DNA of 64,000 bases, taken from Acanthornis magna (lineage: Eukaryota; Chordata; Aves; Passeriformes; Acanthizidae). The notes beneath the pieces were generated by a model that was given only the letters and a program-made list of their open reading frames with translations, had not been told where the DNA came from and ran no database searches. This document shows, in pieces, positions 1 through 11,550 of this stretch (its first letter is position 1; the number at the start of each line of letters is the position of its first letter). A program made the translations under genes and the position numbers. The stretch spans positions 9,273,501-9,337,500 of the forward strand of contig JAWUZG010000018.1 of NCBI GenBank assembly GCA_036785705.1, read 5' to 3'.

Positions 1-3000
1 GTGTAAGGTCACTTTCCATGCTTCTGTGGGACAGCTTTGCACAGCAGGGAGCTCTGAGTGTGACTGGTGCTGGCCTGAAACAAATACCAGCATCAAAATA
101 GGTTGTTCTCTGAGAGAATTGCTGTTCCTGCTTCTCATCTGAGCTTCCTCTGAAGTTTCTCATCTTGCAAGAAATAAAGGATTAATGTCATGGAGGAAAA
201 TAACCTGTCACCCAGGAGAATCATGTTTTGTGAGACTTATCTATTCCTTATCAGTGTTGGCACTTAACTTATGTTAACTGAGCACTGATCAATGGTAGCG
301 GAACTTCAGGGGAGCTGTCAGTTGCATTGCACTATTTTACTTCAAAAGTTTTCTGGAACTGTGTTTACTTGATCTCCTACTTTTCTTTCCTCTTTCTTTA
401 AGAGTTTTTGTTCACATGTGAGTTTCTGGCTGATCAATATGTTAAAACCCATTTAGACAATGTTAAATCAGAGAATTCTCCACTGTATAAATTTAATTCC
501 AATTACTCTTATTCCCTTGTTATCTGCTGGTTATAATATGAAATTTGGCATATTAAAGAAGATATAATTTACTCAACAGCTGTAGGAGTTGTGATTATTA
601 AAGGAAAAGTTAATCTGTTTTATTTTGATGTTTCTTTTATTATATTGCAAGTATGAGAATTTTCTTTTCAAGGTAGGAAGCCGTCAATTCTCATCTGTCC
701 ATCTATCTCTATATATACTGCAGCATCACACTTCTCTGAGCACCTTCCCAAAATGAAAATATGGAAATAATCTTTATCTCTTTCTTCTCTCCTCAGCCTG
801 TAGAAGAAATAGATTGCCTGATTTTAAAGTCAACAAGGACCACTAGGTTATTTAGTAGGAGATCCTTGATCAAGCCTTACATCTAGGCATGCTTTTATTG
901 AACACAAGGATGTGATTTCAACCCAGGCAATTCCAGACAGGCAGTCAGTTTTGATATGAAAGCTTCAAGAAATGAAAAATTCAGCACTTCCTTCAGCAGT
1001 CTCTTCCAGTGCATGCTGAGCACCTGTGTGCCTTCCTTCTGGTTGAATCTGCAGATTTAACTTCTAGGTGCTAGTTCTTACAGTGCTTTTTTCTAGTAGA
1101 TTAGAATTCTCACTAGCAGCAACTATTTTCTCTTCAGAATGGCAAGCATGCCATCAAATCAAAGCTTATGTTGGTCTCCGCTGGACAAATTAATGAGACT
1201 TAAATTCCTCTGTTTTCCATTGTAAGAGAGCTTTTGGACCACAGGTGAGATGCACTGAATTTCTTATGTCCTTTTAAAAATTACAATATCAAAAACCAGA
1301 CTCAGCAGCTTGGTTTGGCACAGTTAGTACAAGCTGAAGTGACAAACCTACTTTCCACCTCCAATACCACAAACCAATATTTTGCATACTCAAGGGCTCT
1401 AGGTCTTTGTCATGGCTTTAGGCTGTGGTTCACAGGGAACTGTTTTGTTGGCATGATTCTTAAAGCATCTGCAGTCTATTTGCACAGTCATTTCCTGAAC
1501 TTCAGCTGTGAAGGACAGATTTCTACTATTAGAGACACTAATTTCTAGTAAATATTCTAGCAAGCCCAGTTCCCATGGAAGATGTCATATATTGATTCTT
1601 ACTATGCAGGGCACTTTAATCTCTAGAGGAAAATTACAAAGAAAACTCAGTTCAGGCAAACCTAGCTCTTGAGATATTTACAGAGATGAGCATAGAGTAA
1701 GCCACTGTGACCAGATTCATGACTGGAACAGGTCCCCTCACTTTTTAAAAATGAGTGGTGCTAATCACTCCAAAATTATAATTAAAGAAACATTGACTGG
1801 TCTTGCAGATATTGTCCTGAGCCTTTCTCCTCCTTAAACTTTCAATTGATACATTGAGTATACAAATATTTATCTATATAAGTACTTTTAATTAAAAGCT
1901 AATTATGGTATACTTCTGCAATTAATTAGTAGCTGGTTTAAGTAGATATCTTATTATACTAAATAAAGATAATCAGTCATTCTTAGGAGAGTGAAAGTTA
2001 GGGAATGTCCTTAAAAGTAAGTTTAATTCCAGTTAAACAAGATATATTGTAAATGTTCCCTTATACATTCATTTGACATCCAAGTCTCCAGAGAACTTTT
2101 TGTTCTTTTCCTACTTTGCTCTGCATCCATTTTACTTCCCCTCTGGTCATCCATTACAAAGAGGAATTGGGTTGCTGTGCTCAGACACCGCTGCTGAAGC
2201 ACTACCCTGAGCTATCTGTTTCTTCAGAGCGTAGGTTCAATTCCAGTTGTTTATTGACTTGCTCCAGGTTTCTCAGAACAGCTCCTTATGGCCGATTGCA
2301 GGCTGACTGTGCTGTCAACCTGAGGTCTGGGTCTGGAAAGGGCAGGAGAAAGCCTCTCCCTGAGAGTAAGCAGCCCAGCAACATCACAATTGTGTTAGAT
2401 TCCACTGTGAATTCCATGAATAGTTAATAACAGGCTAAATTTTCTTTCCCTAGTTGGACAATGAACAGAAGCAGAACAGTATATAGGAAAAAATGGCCAC
2501 ATGCAAGGATGAAATATTTTTTGTGTCTTAGTTATCACAGTAGAGGGAAAAAGATATGAAAACAGCATTTACCTTCTCTGGGTTGTAAATTTGAATATTG
2601 GAAGATTTTCACTCCCAAAAAAATCTCAGTACAAGAGACTATTTTCCACCTAGTAGAAATACCAGCACTGAATGAAACCTAATGCAAACGGGGTTAGTAT
2701 CTCCTTATCACCTGAAAATTTATCCTTAAAGGGTTAGAAACAATAGCGGTTGCAATGCTTAGACATGCCTAAATTACAGGAAAGGAGACAGAAGTTTCAT
2801 TTTCTTTTTCCACTCCTGATAAGATCCAAGTGAATTAATCTGTGGAGAGACACATGAATATCGCACCTTCCAAAGGCAATTACTTTTGCTGAGAAAAGTT
2901 GTTATAACCAAAGTTTTCTACTTTCAGAGTGTGAAATCTGCCTTCATCTGCACGTATCTGCAAAAGAAAAAAATAAAAACACTGAATTACCAGACTGATA

Positions 3001-6000
3001 TTGCTGATTTAATGTAGCAAAATCTGCATTTGACTTTAGACACATTAATACTTCAGAAAAATTTCCATAATTAATCATGTAAGTCTTACTTCAGTTGCTA
3101 AATCAATGTACAATTCATTGTACAGCTTGATCGAAACAAGGCACACAGCACTTGTTAGGTCTCACATACAATTCATCCACATTGAAGGGCCCTCCCAGGT
3201 ATTTCACTGAGATGTCAGATATAACTTCATAGATGCACTTTGAAATAAAGCTATGATCCCAGAGCAAAAAGAGAAGTCATAAAGAAACCAAGACATTTGC
3301 TTGATGACTCTTCAGCCTCTTCTGGAGACTTGGAAACAAGTTCTGGAAGCTTTTCTTTTAGCAGTTTGATTCTCTGCTGCAAAGTAATGCAATTAAGGGC
3401 AAAGGAACAAATGGGAATAAAAAGCCCCAATAAAAATGATCCATTTTCAGGAGGACACCTTTTTTTCTTTTTTTTTTTTCTTTTTCTTTACAGTAACAAA
3501 CAGTTTTATTGTTTCAGCATCTGAAGGAGGAGATGAAGTAAGGTAGGCTGCTCAGAGGACTAAGGGGACCTCATCTACCAGGGTGTGCTGTGCAAAACAA
3601 TCTGCAAAGCAGTTGTAAAGCTGATACACTCCTGTCGGTAGTCTTGTACACAGATTTTGCACTGCCTTTACAGTTTGACTATGCAAAGAGCAGGAAAGAG
3701 CATCAATCAAGTCCTAGCCTTTCTCTCATCACTTTGTGCATCTTTACTATAGCAAGAAAAACTAGACAAACTCTTGTGCAAAAATAAGCAGTTGTGGAAT
3801 TAAGGGGGATCTTTTTCATCAACTACTCTAAAGCTATTCTAAAGTGGTATCATCTGCCTGGTTATCACCTAAAAAAAAGTAAAAATCATTGAAACACTGA
3901 TTTGAAGAATCTAAGCCATTTAGGTATAAGTCCAGACGCAGCAGTATGAGAACGTAAGAATTCTTCAATGATTATATGGGCAGTTGAAAGACAAATATTT
4001 AATTATTCTTAACTTTTCATTGAAAGGCAAGAATGAGCTCTTTTATGTTAAAATCATGCAATAAAGTTAAGATTTTCTATTCTTTCAAAAAAATATCACT
4101 GTATACGTTAAAGGGTCATTGGCTTTTCTGTCAATGAGTTTGTTTACCACTAATAATCTATATGTTAAGTTGCCTGAAGTCATCTGAAAACTAATAGTGG
4201 CCAGAAAGAACATTTATACATTTATACCCATGAAACAAATCAAACTTGCATAATAGACTTTGCAAGATAGGATGAAAAAGTAGAAGGACTTTTTACTCAT
4301 TAGCAGAAAAGAAACCACTTCTGACATATAAAAGTGGCATTTCTATGTCACTTGCTTAAGATGTGCAAATAACAAAGTAATCTTGAATTGTGCACTGTTT
4401 CTGGTAGAAATGAAAGCCAAGTGGCCAATTTGAGTAATTTTATGTCTTTCAGATGAGTAGCTGGGAGGTACATCCTTTGAGCCAGACAAATGATCTGAGA
4501 CAGTTCCCAAAACGTATGATTATGTATAAACACCTGCTTGCTGTTATGATGATTCAGTCAAGAACAATTCTGAATGTTTTTATGAGTTCTGCAAAGCTAT
4601 TAACCTCAGCAGAGTACAAACCAGTCTTTTTCTTAAATGTCATAGTTCTGAAACCCCTCCAACGATTCTTGCATATAATATGATGAGCAAGTCTTTGTAT
4701 ATTGGACCACATAGCCCAGAAGGACAAAGTTTCAGTCTGATGGGCTACAAGGACAGGGGTGAGTAGTGAACCTCTACATCGATGAAATTGTTTGGAAACT
4801 GAAATTAGTGTAAATTCAATGACAATCAGGTCTGCGAAAGGCCTTTTCAGGTCCTCTGTGCTATCTGACCTGGTGAGACAATGCAGGCATGTTCTGGTGT
4901 AGGTTCCTTTAAATTGCCTCAGGATGTAGATTCCGATGGTCAGATTTCTGCAGCAAAGTAGACAAGGACTGTGGTGCATGAAGCTCAACTTTAATTTCAG
5001 ACTTAGTCACAGGGGCGCAAAAAGAAACAAGAGACAGTGAGAGTATCAGTACTCCAAGAGAAATGTCAAGGAAAGACTCTCACATTGCATGTTCGTGTAA
5101 GACAATGACAATTAAACAAATAAGGAATGTAAAAGAGGTGGTCCAGGAGAAAGCAAATGCTGTTACTGTCTATATGCAAGATGGACTATTAGGAATGCTT
5201 AAATGTCAGATTGTAATAGCACAAGCTCTTTTCAATTGCTTCTCTTGTAGAAATAAAAAACAAGAAAAAGAGGAAAGACAACATTGTGTATGGGTGCGTG
5301 AATAATGGACTTAGTGAAGACAGAGATCATGAACTTATCGCAAGCTTAAAGTTTCTTAACAGAAGACACTTATGGAAATGAGATGGCTTAATGATGGTCC
5401 ACATTAAAATGTCATGTAGCAAATATTATACAGAATGGATAAAATAATATGCGTGTGTGCATATAATGGACACAAAAGAATTATTATGCGCACTGTTTGA
5501 TGACACATTTGCTTCAAAGACAGTGAGCAGGCAGAGAATGAGATATCATCATGAGTATCACTAGTCTATGTGAATGAGAAGAGTTCCCCCCCGACCAGAA
5601 CTCCTGAGAATGCAGCAGTGGTGTTATAACCCCCTTCTTATTGAAGAGAAACATAATCCTTTAGGCCATGAACTTCTGCTCAGTGATCAATGATCTCCAG
5701 ATTCATTGTGAAACTTAGCAGAGTTTCAAAAATCAAAGAAATGAATTAGAAGGATTTACACATATATATTCAGCTATGTTTTTCTCCTTTGCAACAGATT
5801 ATGGCAATTAAGGGTACAGACACCTTAGCTCTTAATATTCACCTATGTTACAAAAATTTTATCATGTTAGTCCTGTATCGTCGATACCTATGCATGCAAT
5901 TAAACTTGAAAATTAATTTTCCCACAGGCCCTATCATAAAAACCCCTTGTCTAGAGAACAGCATGACTTAAGGGGAGAGAGACAGAATGCGAGAACATTT

Positions 6001-7020
6001 CTATCTGACTTCCTACAATGTTGGTATATTAATAAAGCAGATCAGTGAAGAGCACCCTGTCTCCCAATCACAGGGAATGAGTGAAGAGTGATTAGCACAA
6101 AGAACACAGTGTCTTCCCCTATCATTCCTTTGCCTCTTGGCCTTCACTGAAGTGACTGAAGCTGGAGCCTGCACAGCCACAGCCTCCTTTTCCTCCTTCC
6201 ATTTTCTTAACGCTCTTTCCAAACTTGGTAGAACAAAGACTGGTGCTAGAATCACCCCGACCAATGACACTTTTCAAAGAGATTGAGTCAAGCATGTAAA
6301 ATTCCTGCTGTCAGTCTGCACTTTATGGCTTACATAACCTTGACTGACATATGTGAAGGGGTTTGGTGGGCTGTGATCAAGTAGGGATTAGGCTGATCTT
6401 GAGTTTCACGCACAGATGAAGGGGCTGGATAAGAAAACTAAATTTTTTCTGCATATTTGTGCTTTTCATGAGTGGAAATATCCGTCTTGTTTGTAAAGAC
6501 TGTCCGTAGAGAGCTGCATATTTACCATTTCTTCCCTGTTGCATAAGAGGCATGGAAGAGAAGGCTTCAATTGCCTGCGTTTTGCCCCTTTTTGAGTCTG
6601 GGGCTTTGCTTGACTACGATATTAACCCAGGCATTCAATGAATGAGATCTCTCCAGCCAACAACAGCTCCCACACCAAACGCACGTGTGTTGAGCAATGT
6701 CTGCTCCAACCACAGCCTGAATAAATATACAAAATCCAATTTTAATGTTGGTAGTTTGTGTTCTGGTGCAGCAAAGATGTGTTTACACAAAGACGCATTC
6801 AAGTCCCCAAGAGCTAAGGCTTTCTAGAAGGCTTGCTCAGTGTTTCAATGTTGAAATTCACCCTACCATCCCCTCATTTATTGGCCTGTGTAGTTAGATT
6901 GATTCCAGCTTGGTATTGTGCCAGAAAACAGTGCATTCACTACACCTGTTGCCATGTAAGTTTACTCCTTCAGGGTAGAAACACTTTCACCCTGAGCCAC
7001 TAGCTCTTCTGGGGTTTATG
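1..7020. other. AT-rich stretch without a recognisable gene
   Basis: No gene or known repeat family is recognised here. The longest open frame is 144 codons on the minus strand (4554-4988). It overlaps a 76-codon plus-strand frame (4453-4683), and neither shows a motif I can name. Another 103-codon plus frame lies at 2116-2427. A pyrimidine-rich run sits at 3460-3489. The minus-strand frame at 6013-6270 contains a short charged segment (about residues 18-50) but has no family match I recognise. Unremarkable intergenic or intronic sequence is the simplest reading; highly diverged old repeats could be present and unseen. Confidence 0.6.
3460..3489 (+). repeat. T-rich low-complexity tract
   Basis: A run of about 30 bases is almost all T, with three interrupting C bases. 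It is mononucleotide slippage-type sequence with no function shown. Confidence 0.85.
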
Positions 7021-7023
7021 TCA

Positions 7024-7535
7024 TGGATCTGTAGAACGTTAAAGCTTGAAAGGTACCTTAAATATCATCTAGTCCCAACCCCCCCTGCCATGTGCAGGGA
7101 CACCTCCCACTAGACCAGGCTGCTCAAAGCCCCATTCGACCTGGCCTTAAACACTGTCAGGGTTGGGGCATCCACAACCTGCCTGGGCAGCCTGTTTCAG
7201 CATGTCCCCACCCTCAGAACAAAGAATTTCTTCCTAATATTTAATCTAAGTTTTCCCTCTTTTAACTCGTGCCCATTACTCCTTGTCCTATCTCTATAGT
7301 TCCTGATGCAGAGTCCCTCTCCAGCTTCCTTGTAGGTCCTGTTCAGATACTGAAAAGTTGCTATGAGGTTTCCACACAAACATCTCTTCTCCAGTCTGAA
7401 CAGCCCAAACTTTCACAGACTGTCATCACAGGGGGTGTGTTCCAGCCCTCTTATGAATTTCAGGGTGCTCCTCTGGACTTCTCCAACACTTCCTTCTTAT
7501 GTTGGGGGCACTAGAACTGTACATGGTGCTCCAGG
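7024..7535 (-). mobile_element. CR1 non-LTR retrotransposon, 3' fragment
   Basis: The element is on the minus strand, so its 3' end is at the left. The left edge reads as a decayed CR1 terminus (…AAGGTACCTTAAATATCATC…, the complement of the usual ATGATCTTTAAGGT block). The typical order follows: CCATGTGCAGGGACACCTCC, CACTAGACCAGGCTGCTCAAAGCC, the GCATCCACAACC segment, and CAGTCTGAACAGCCC. It is 5'-truncated near 7535, as most CR1 copies are. The 3' octamer repeat is no longer readable, which suggests an older insertion. A second CR1 of a different type starts about 50 bases downstream. Confidence 0.9.
7197..7379 (-). pseudogene. CR1 ORF2 C-terminal remnant
   Basis: Translated on the minus strand, this 60-codon frame carries GHELKEGKLRLNIRKKFF in its second half. 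That is the characteristic region near the C-terminus of the CR1 ORF2 protein (reverse transcriptase polyprotein), where intact copies read R-G-N-x-F-K-L-K-E-G-R-F-R-L-x-I-R-x-K-F-F. The upstream half (GNLIATFQYLNRTYKEAGEGL) matches the preceding conserved stretch of the family. The final part, normally V-x-H-W-x-x-x-P-R-E, is lost from this frame by decay. It is not a host gene and is far too short to act. Confidence 0.85.
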
Positions 7536-7587
7536 CGAGAGTCCTATAAATGACTGCAGCTCATAAAGAAAAAATAAACCTCCAGAT

Positions 7588-8188
7588 TCTCAGAATCACA
7601 GAATACATAATGATTGATGTTGGAAGGGACTTCTGGAGATCACCTAGTCCAACCACCCTGCTAAAGAATGTTGAACAGGATCACATGCAGGTGGGATTTG
7701 AATATTCCCAGGGAAGGAGATATTCAACAGTTGCCCCCAGTCTCTCTGTATAGCCTGTTCCAGTGTTTGGTCACCTTCACAGCAAAGAAGTTTTTCCTGA
7801 TGTTCAGGTGGAACTTCCTGGGCATCACTTTCTGCCCTTTGCCTCTTGTCCTATTGCTTGGCATCACTGAGCAGAGCCTGGCTCCATCCTCCTGACACTC
7901 TCCCTACAGACACTGATAGACATTGATGAGGTCACCTCTCAGTTTTTGTTTCTCCAGGTTAAATAGGCCCAGCTCCCTCAGCCTTTTCTCATAAGTGAGG
8001 TGCTCTGGTCCCGTAATCATCTTTGTAACCCTCCACTGGACCACTCCAGTAGTTCCTCATCTTTCTTGAACTCGGAAACCCAGAACTGGACGTGGCACTC
8101 CAGCTGCAGCTTCTCCAGGGCAGAGTGGAGGGGAGTGACAACTTTACTTTACCTGCTGACCACACTCTTCCTAATGCATTTAGTTTGG
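7588..8188 (-). mobile_element. CR1 non-LTR retrotransposon, 3' fragment (second subfamily)
   Basis: The left edge carries the CR1 3' terminus in complement (TCAGAATCACAGAATACATA, then GTTGGAAGGGACTTCTGGAG and CACCTAGTCCAACC). The body reads on through the classic landmarks: CCTGTTCCAGTGTTTGGTCACC, AAGAAGTTTTTCCTGATGTTCAG, TGCCTCTTGTCCTATTGC, CAGGTTAAATAGGCCCAGCTC, CTGGACGTGGCACTCCAGC, and TTTACCTGCTGACCACACTC. It is 5'-truncated near 8188. The text differs from the neighbour at 7024-7535 in every shared segment, so these are two insertions rather than one split copy. Better conservation of the terminus suggests it is the younger of the pair. Confidence 0.93.
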
Positions 8189-8210
8189 CACAGCTTAAAC
8201 CTTTATTCAT
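7989..8210 (-). pseudogene. CR1 ORF2 remnant (frame-broken)
   Basis: The minus-strand frame here covers the part of ORF2 that normally encodes the segment after the reverse transcriptase core. A piece near its start (ALGRVWSAGKVKL) corresponds to the family's A-x-x-x-V-W-S-A-G-K/R region. After that the correct ORF2 reading shifts to other frames, so the copy is dead. It lies wholly in the CR1 at 7588-8188, extending only a little past its truncated 5' edge. Confidence 0.6.
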
Positions 8211-8510
8211 TCATACTTTCCTGGTGTCAAAATTTCTACTGGGGACTCAAAAGAGTAGTCATATTCTTCTGTAAAGAATGGTGAAAATATCCCAGAATGA
8301 CTCAAGTTAACAAGTGCTGAGAATGATTGGATGTTATTAGCACCATGCAGAGAGTATTTCTTAAATACCATTTGCCAGATGCAAAATGCAAAATGTCTGA
8401 AATAATCACAATTTTCATAGGCTAAGAATGCTGTCTCTAATTCTCCAGCTGAGTAGGAAACATGTAGGTGCAAAAGGTTGGAGAGGTTCACAGCAGCTGA
8501 TTTTAGCTCT

Positions 8511-8567
8511 TTATATATACATTTTTATATATATATATATGTATGTATGCATGCATGTATGTATTTG
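8511..8567 (+). repeat. Compound (TA)n / (TGTA)n microsatellite
   Basis: TTATATATACA is followed by an uninterrupted TA run of about 16 bases, then alternating GTATGTATGCATGCATGTATGTAT. The second half is itself nearly self-complementary, so it can form short hairpins as well as slip. Confidence 0.9.
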
Positions 8568-9158
8568 AGTACAAGCTCTAAATAATCCCAGATTTTATGA
8601 TCAAGATCTTTTTAAAGAGAGAAACATCATTGCAGTTTTCCAGTCAAATTTATTTTATATGTACAAGCTCTAACCTTCACTTCATTTGCTGAATGGATGG
8701 GTCATGACTCATTGACATAATCTCTTCAAAGTCTGCCAGCCTGGGTGCCTTCCCTAATGATATTGCTTGTTTCATGCATTCATACAGTGACAGTTGAGAA
8801 AAATGCTTATTCTTTGAAAGGTCAGTGTACAGCTTAATCTGCATCAGAGCAATCGGGTTCTGCAAAGCCTATTGCTGAAACATAGTTTTTAACCTTTTTA
8901 CACCTCAGCTTTTTGGTCCTCTTTTCACTTACTGCTCTCTGGACTGACACATCAGCTATTTGATATTAAAGTTTGAATCTTCTCTCCAAAATGCTAAATT
9001 TGGTAAGGTCAGGAGTATATCTGCTCTTCCTTATCCTCAAGAGTATTTTAATGAAACACCAGCATTACACAGCTCAGTGCTAAAAGGATTACAGAAATTG
9101 CAGAGCACAGCACTCCCAACTCTGTTTTATGCAGAGAATCAAAGCCAAAAGTGGTTCG

Positions 9159-9171
9159 TTTTTTTTTTTTT
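9159..9171 (+). repeat. (T)13 homopolymer
   Basis: Thirteen consecutive T bases followed by CCCC. Simple slippage repeat. Confidence 0.9.
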
Positions 9172-9866
9172 CCCCGCTACAAATAATGTTTGCATCCCAT
9201 CATGACTGGACAGAAGCCCAAGAGGTCTATCTATCTACCCACCTGCAGTATTGTTTTCCTGCCATTTGCCATCAGGCTCTAGTCAATAAGCAGCTCAGGG
9301 CAGAACAGAACTTGCTCAGTGCAGAGTACACAATCAGCACTGAAAGCAATCACATTAACATTCCTCTGCCTTAAGGCCTTTGAAACAGTACTGTGCTTTT
9401 GAGAATGTTTCATGCTGAATATGCACACACACTCCAGAGGAATGCACACTCTTGTAAAAGCATAATATTTTACTGTTGCAAGTTTACTCAAGACAACTAA
9501 AGAAATCATTCATGTGGGCCGGACATAGATGTGCAAACATCTAAGACAAGTAGAAAGGCAGCGAACCACACAGAACCCTACCACATGACTCTACTTGAAA
9601 TTTATTATGTGAATTAAATAATACAGTTCAAAACCTTTTTACATCACTTTGCTGTTCTCCCTTGGCGCAAGAGAATGAATTAGACAGCTGTCACCTTGTC
9701 TGTAAATAATGTTCAAAGCTAATTTCTTTGAAGATGTTCCTTTATGTGCATTTCAGTAAGATGAATGAAGATAATTAAATATTAAGATATTTAAATCAAG
9801 TTGAATATAGTCAGTAGCTGAAGTAAATTACTACCTTGTACTGAATCTTTATCACATGAATCTGCT

Positions 9867-9884
9867 TGTTTTGTTTTGTTTTGT
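9867..9884 (+). repeat. (TTTTG)n short microsatellite
   Basis: About three and a half tandem TTTTG units (TTGTTTTGTTTTGTTTTG). It shares the five-base period of the large arrays at 30.0-30.5 kb but not their sequence. Confidence 0.85.
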
Positions 9885-10762
9885 CTTACTCTTTTCAGAG
9901 AGCAGTACCAATGAATTTCAATTAGTACTGGATAAGATGTTCAGATGACAACCTCTATTTTGTCAAATAGGGACAAATTTTTCCCTTATTTGTGCCTAGC
10001 CGGACATGGCTTAAGGTGAAAAATGTGAGGATCATGTTCTGAGGTGAGATTGTATTCTGTGCTCTGTACCTGGAATGAGTGACCGAGCAAAACAGTGGAG
10101 CGAAACCCTGTCTGAGGTCAGGGGAAACAACCAGAGGCAACATTCTCTGTACAAAGAGTAATGCCAAGGAAAAAGATGACCACAAGGCCAGAGAGAAACA
10201 TCAGAGAAAGTTCTGTGAGATTTTTAATGCCCGTGGAGGGGCATTGCTGTTTAATATTCCAGTTCCATATCATCAGTGTCAGAGGGAGCTTTGTCACTGG
10301 GCTTTGCCTGATTCATTAAGACTTGACACACCATGGCAGGAGAAGATCCTGAGGTAGCTGCACCAGAACTGAGCCTGTGCTCCCAGCTCTGACAGACCAT
10401 TAAGCTATGTTTGCTGGATTTATTACCCAGACTGTCAAATATGTTTGTACCCTGACAAGTAATATGAAGCATTAACTGATTGGGAAATGGTTCAGCATGA
10501 ACCCAGAAAAGCAAATATGGCCACTTTTTACTCTATGAATTTTACTCTATGCACTTGATCACTCACTACTTAAGTATTTCAGAGATACAAATCACTTGCA
10601 GCCATCATCCATTGCCCATCAGTGCGACCTGAGTCTACAGTAAACCAGACATGTCTCACTAAAATAAAATTTAATTCATACTTATTGATGTTGACACTAA
10701 AATGGAGAGACGAAGATGGGCATATGTATAAGCTCTCAATTGAAACAGAGCTATATATATCT

Positions 10763-10776
10763 AGAGAGAGAGAGAG
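10763..10776 (+). repeat. (AG)7 microsatellite
   Basis: Short AG dinucleotide run following a TA-rich segment (CTATATATATCT). Confidence 0.85.
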
Positions 10777-11524
10777 GTAAGAATGACAGAGCTATCGAAA
10801 AGTAACACTGTTTTTTCCTTATTTCCAAGAAGTTTTGTGTGCCATACATTGTTATATCAAGTCATCCCGCATTCAGTCTGGTTTGTTTTGATTTTTGTGA
10901 GTCTTGCACTCCCTGGGTCAGGAGTTAGGATATACTTAAAGGACACACTTAAAAATCACAGGAGAGTCTCTTCTGCATTTACATCCTCTTTCTCCTACCT
11001 GAAGCCCATATATCAAAGGAGGAAAATTAAAGTGGGTAATATAAGAGTATGGTGACAACTATAGGATTGTATGAAAAAAAGACATTTTCTGTATTCCTTA
11101 GCAGCTCATTTCCATGCAACCTAATAATGCAGTATTTCAAGCATATATTTTTCTTGTAAGAAAGAAGTAGCCTCATTGTGGAGCAACACTGCAACACTGC
11201 AACACATTTGCAGCCTTTACATTTTAGTAATTAAGTTATTTATTGGAGAACTACTCTATAAATTCCTCCCAAATAGGCAGTAAAAAAACACATATACATG
11301 CATGGTGCATAGCTGATTTACAGGGACCCGTCTTCTTTAAGCTGTGTAGCAAAATAATGATTCCTTCAAGTTAGATGGCTGGGTTTAGTGACATGTGTAC
11401 TAAACAGGAATACCTGCTGTAAACAGATACATTGCAAGCTGGCATTGCTCTTTGTGGTATAAAAACTGCCACTGATCTGTTTTCTCTTTTAGCTAGCTGT
11501 TCTTGCAAAGTTGTGAGTGGAATA

Positions 11525-11550
11525 GCTAGCATGCTACATGCTAGCATGTA
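11525..11550. repeat. Overlapping perfect palindromes
   Basis: GCTAGCATG (11525-11533) and CATGCTAGC (11537-11545) are exact reverse complements around a 3-base loop. The block TACATGCTAGCATGTA (11535-11550) is a perfect 16-base palindrome overlapping the second arm. The two alternatives are mutually exclusive hairpins. No function is evident. Confidence 0.9.

Noticed and set aside
4554..4988. 144-codon minus-strand frame
   Set aside because: No recognisable motif, an overlapping frame on the other strand, and no splice or promoter context; chance is sufficient for the longest frames in 64 kb.
10074..10135. Phrase GAGTGACCGAGCAAAACAGTGG and ACCCTGTCTGAGG resembling the tail of a primate Alu
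   Set aside because: Only a short phrase matches, there is no Alu body or A-rich tail, and the rest of the window is clearly avian-type; coincidence.
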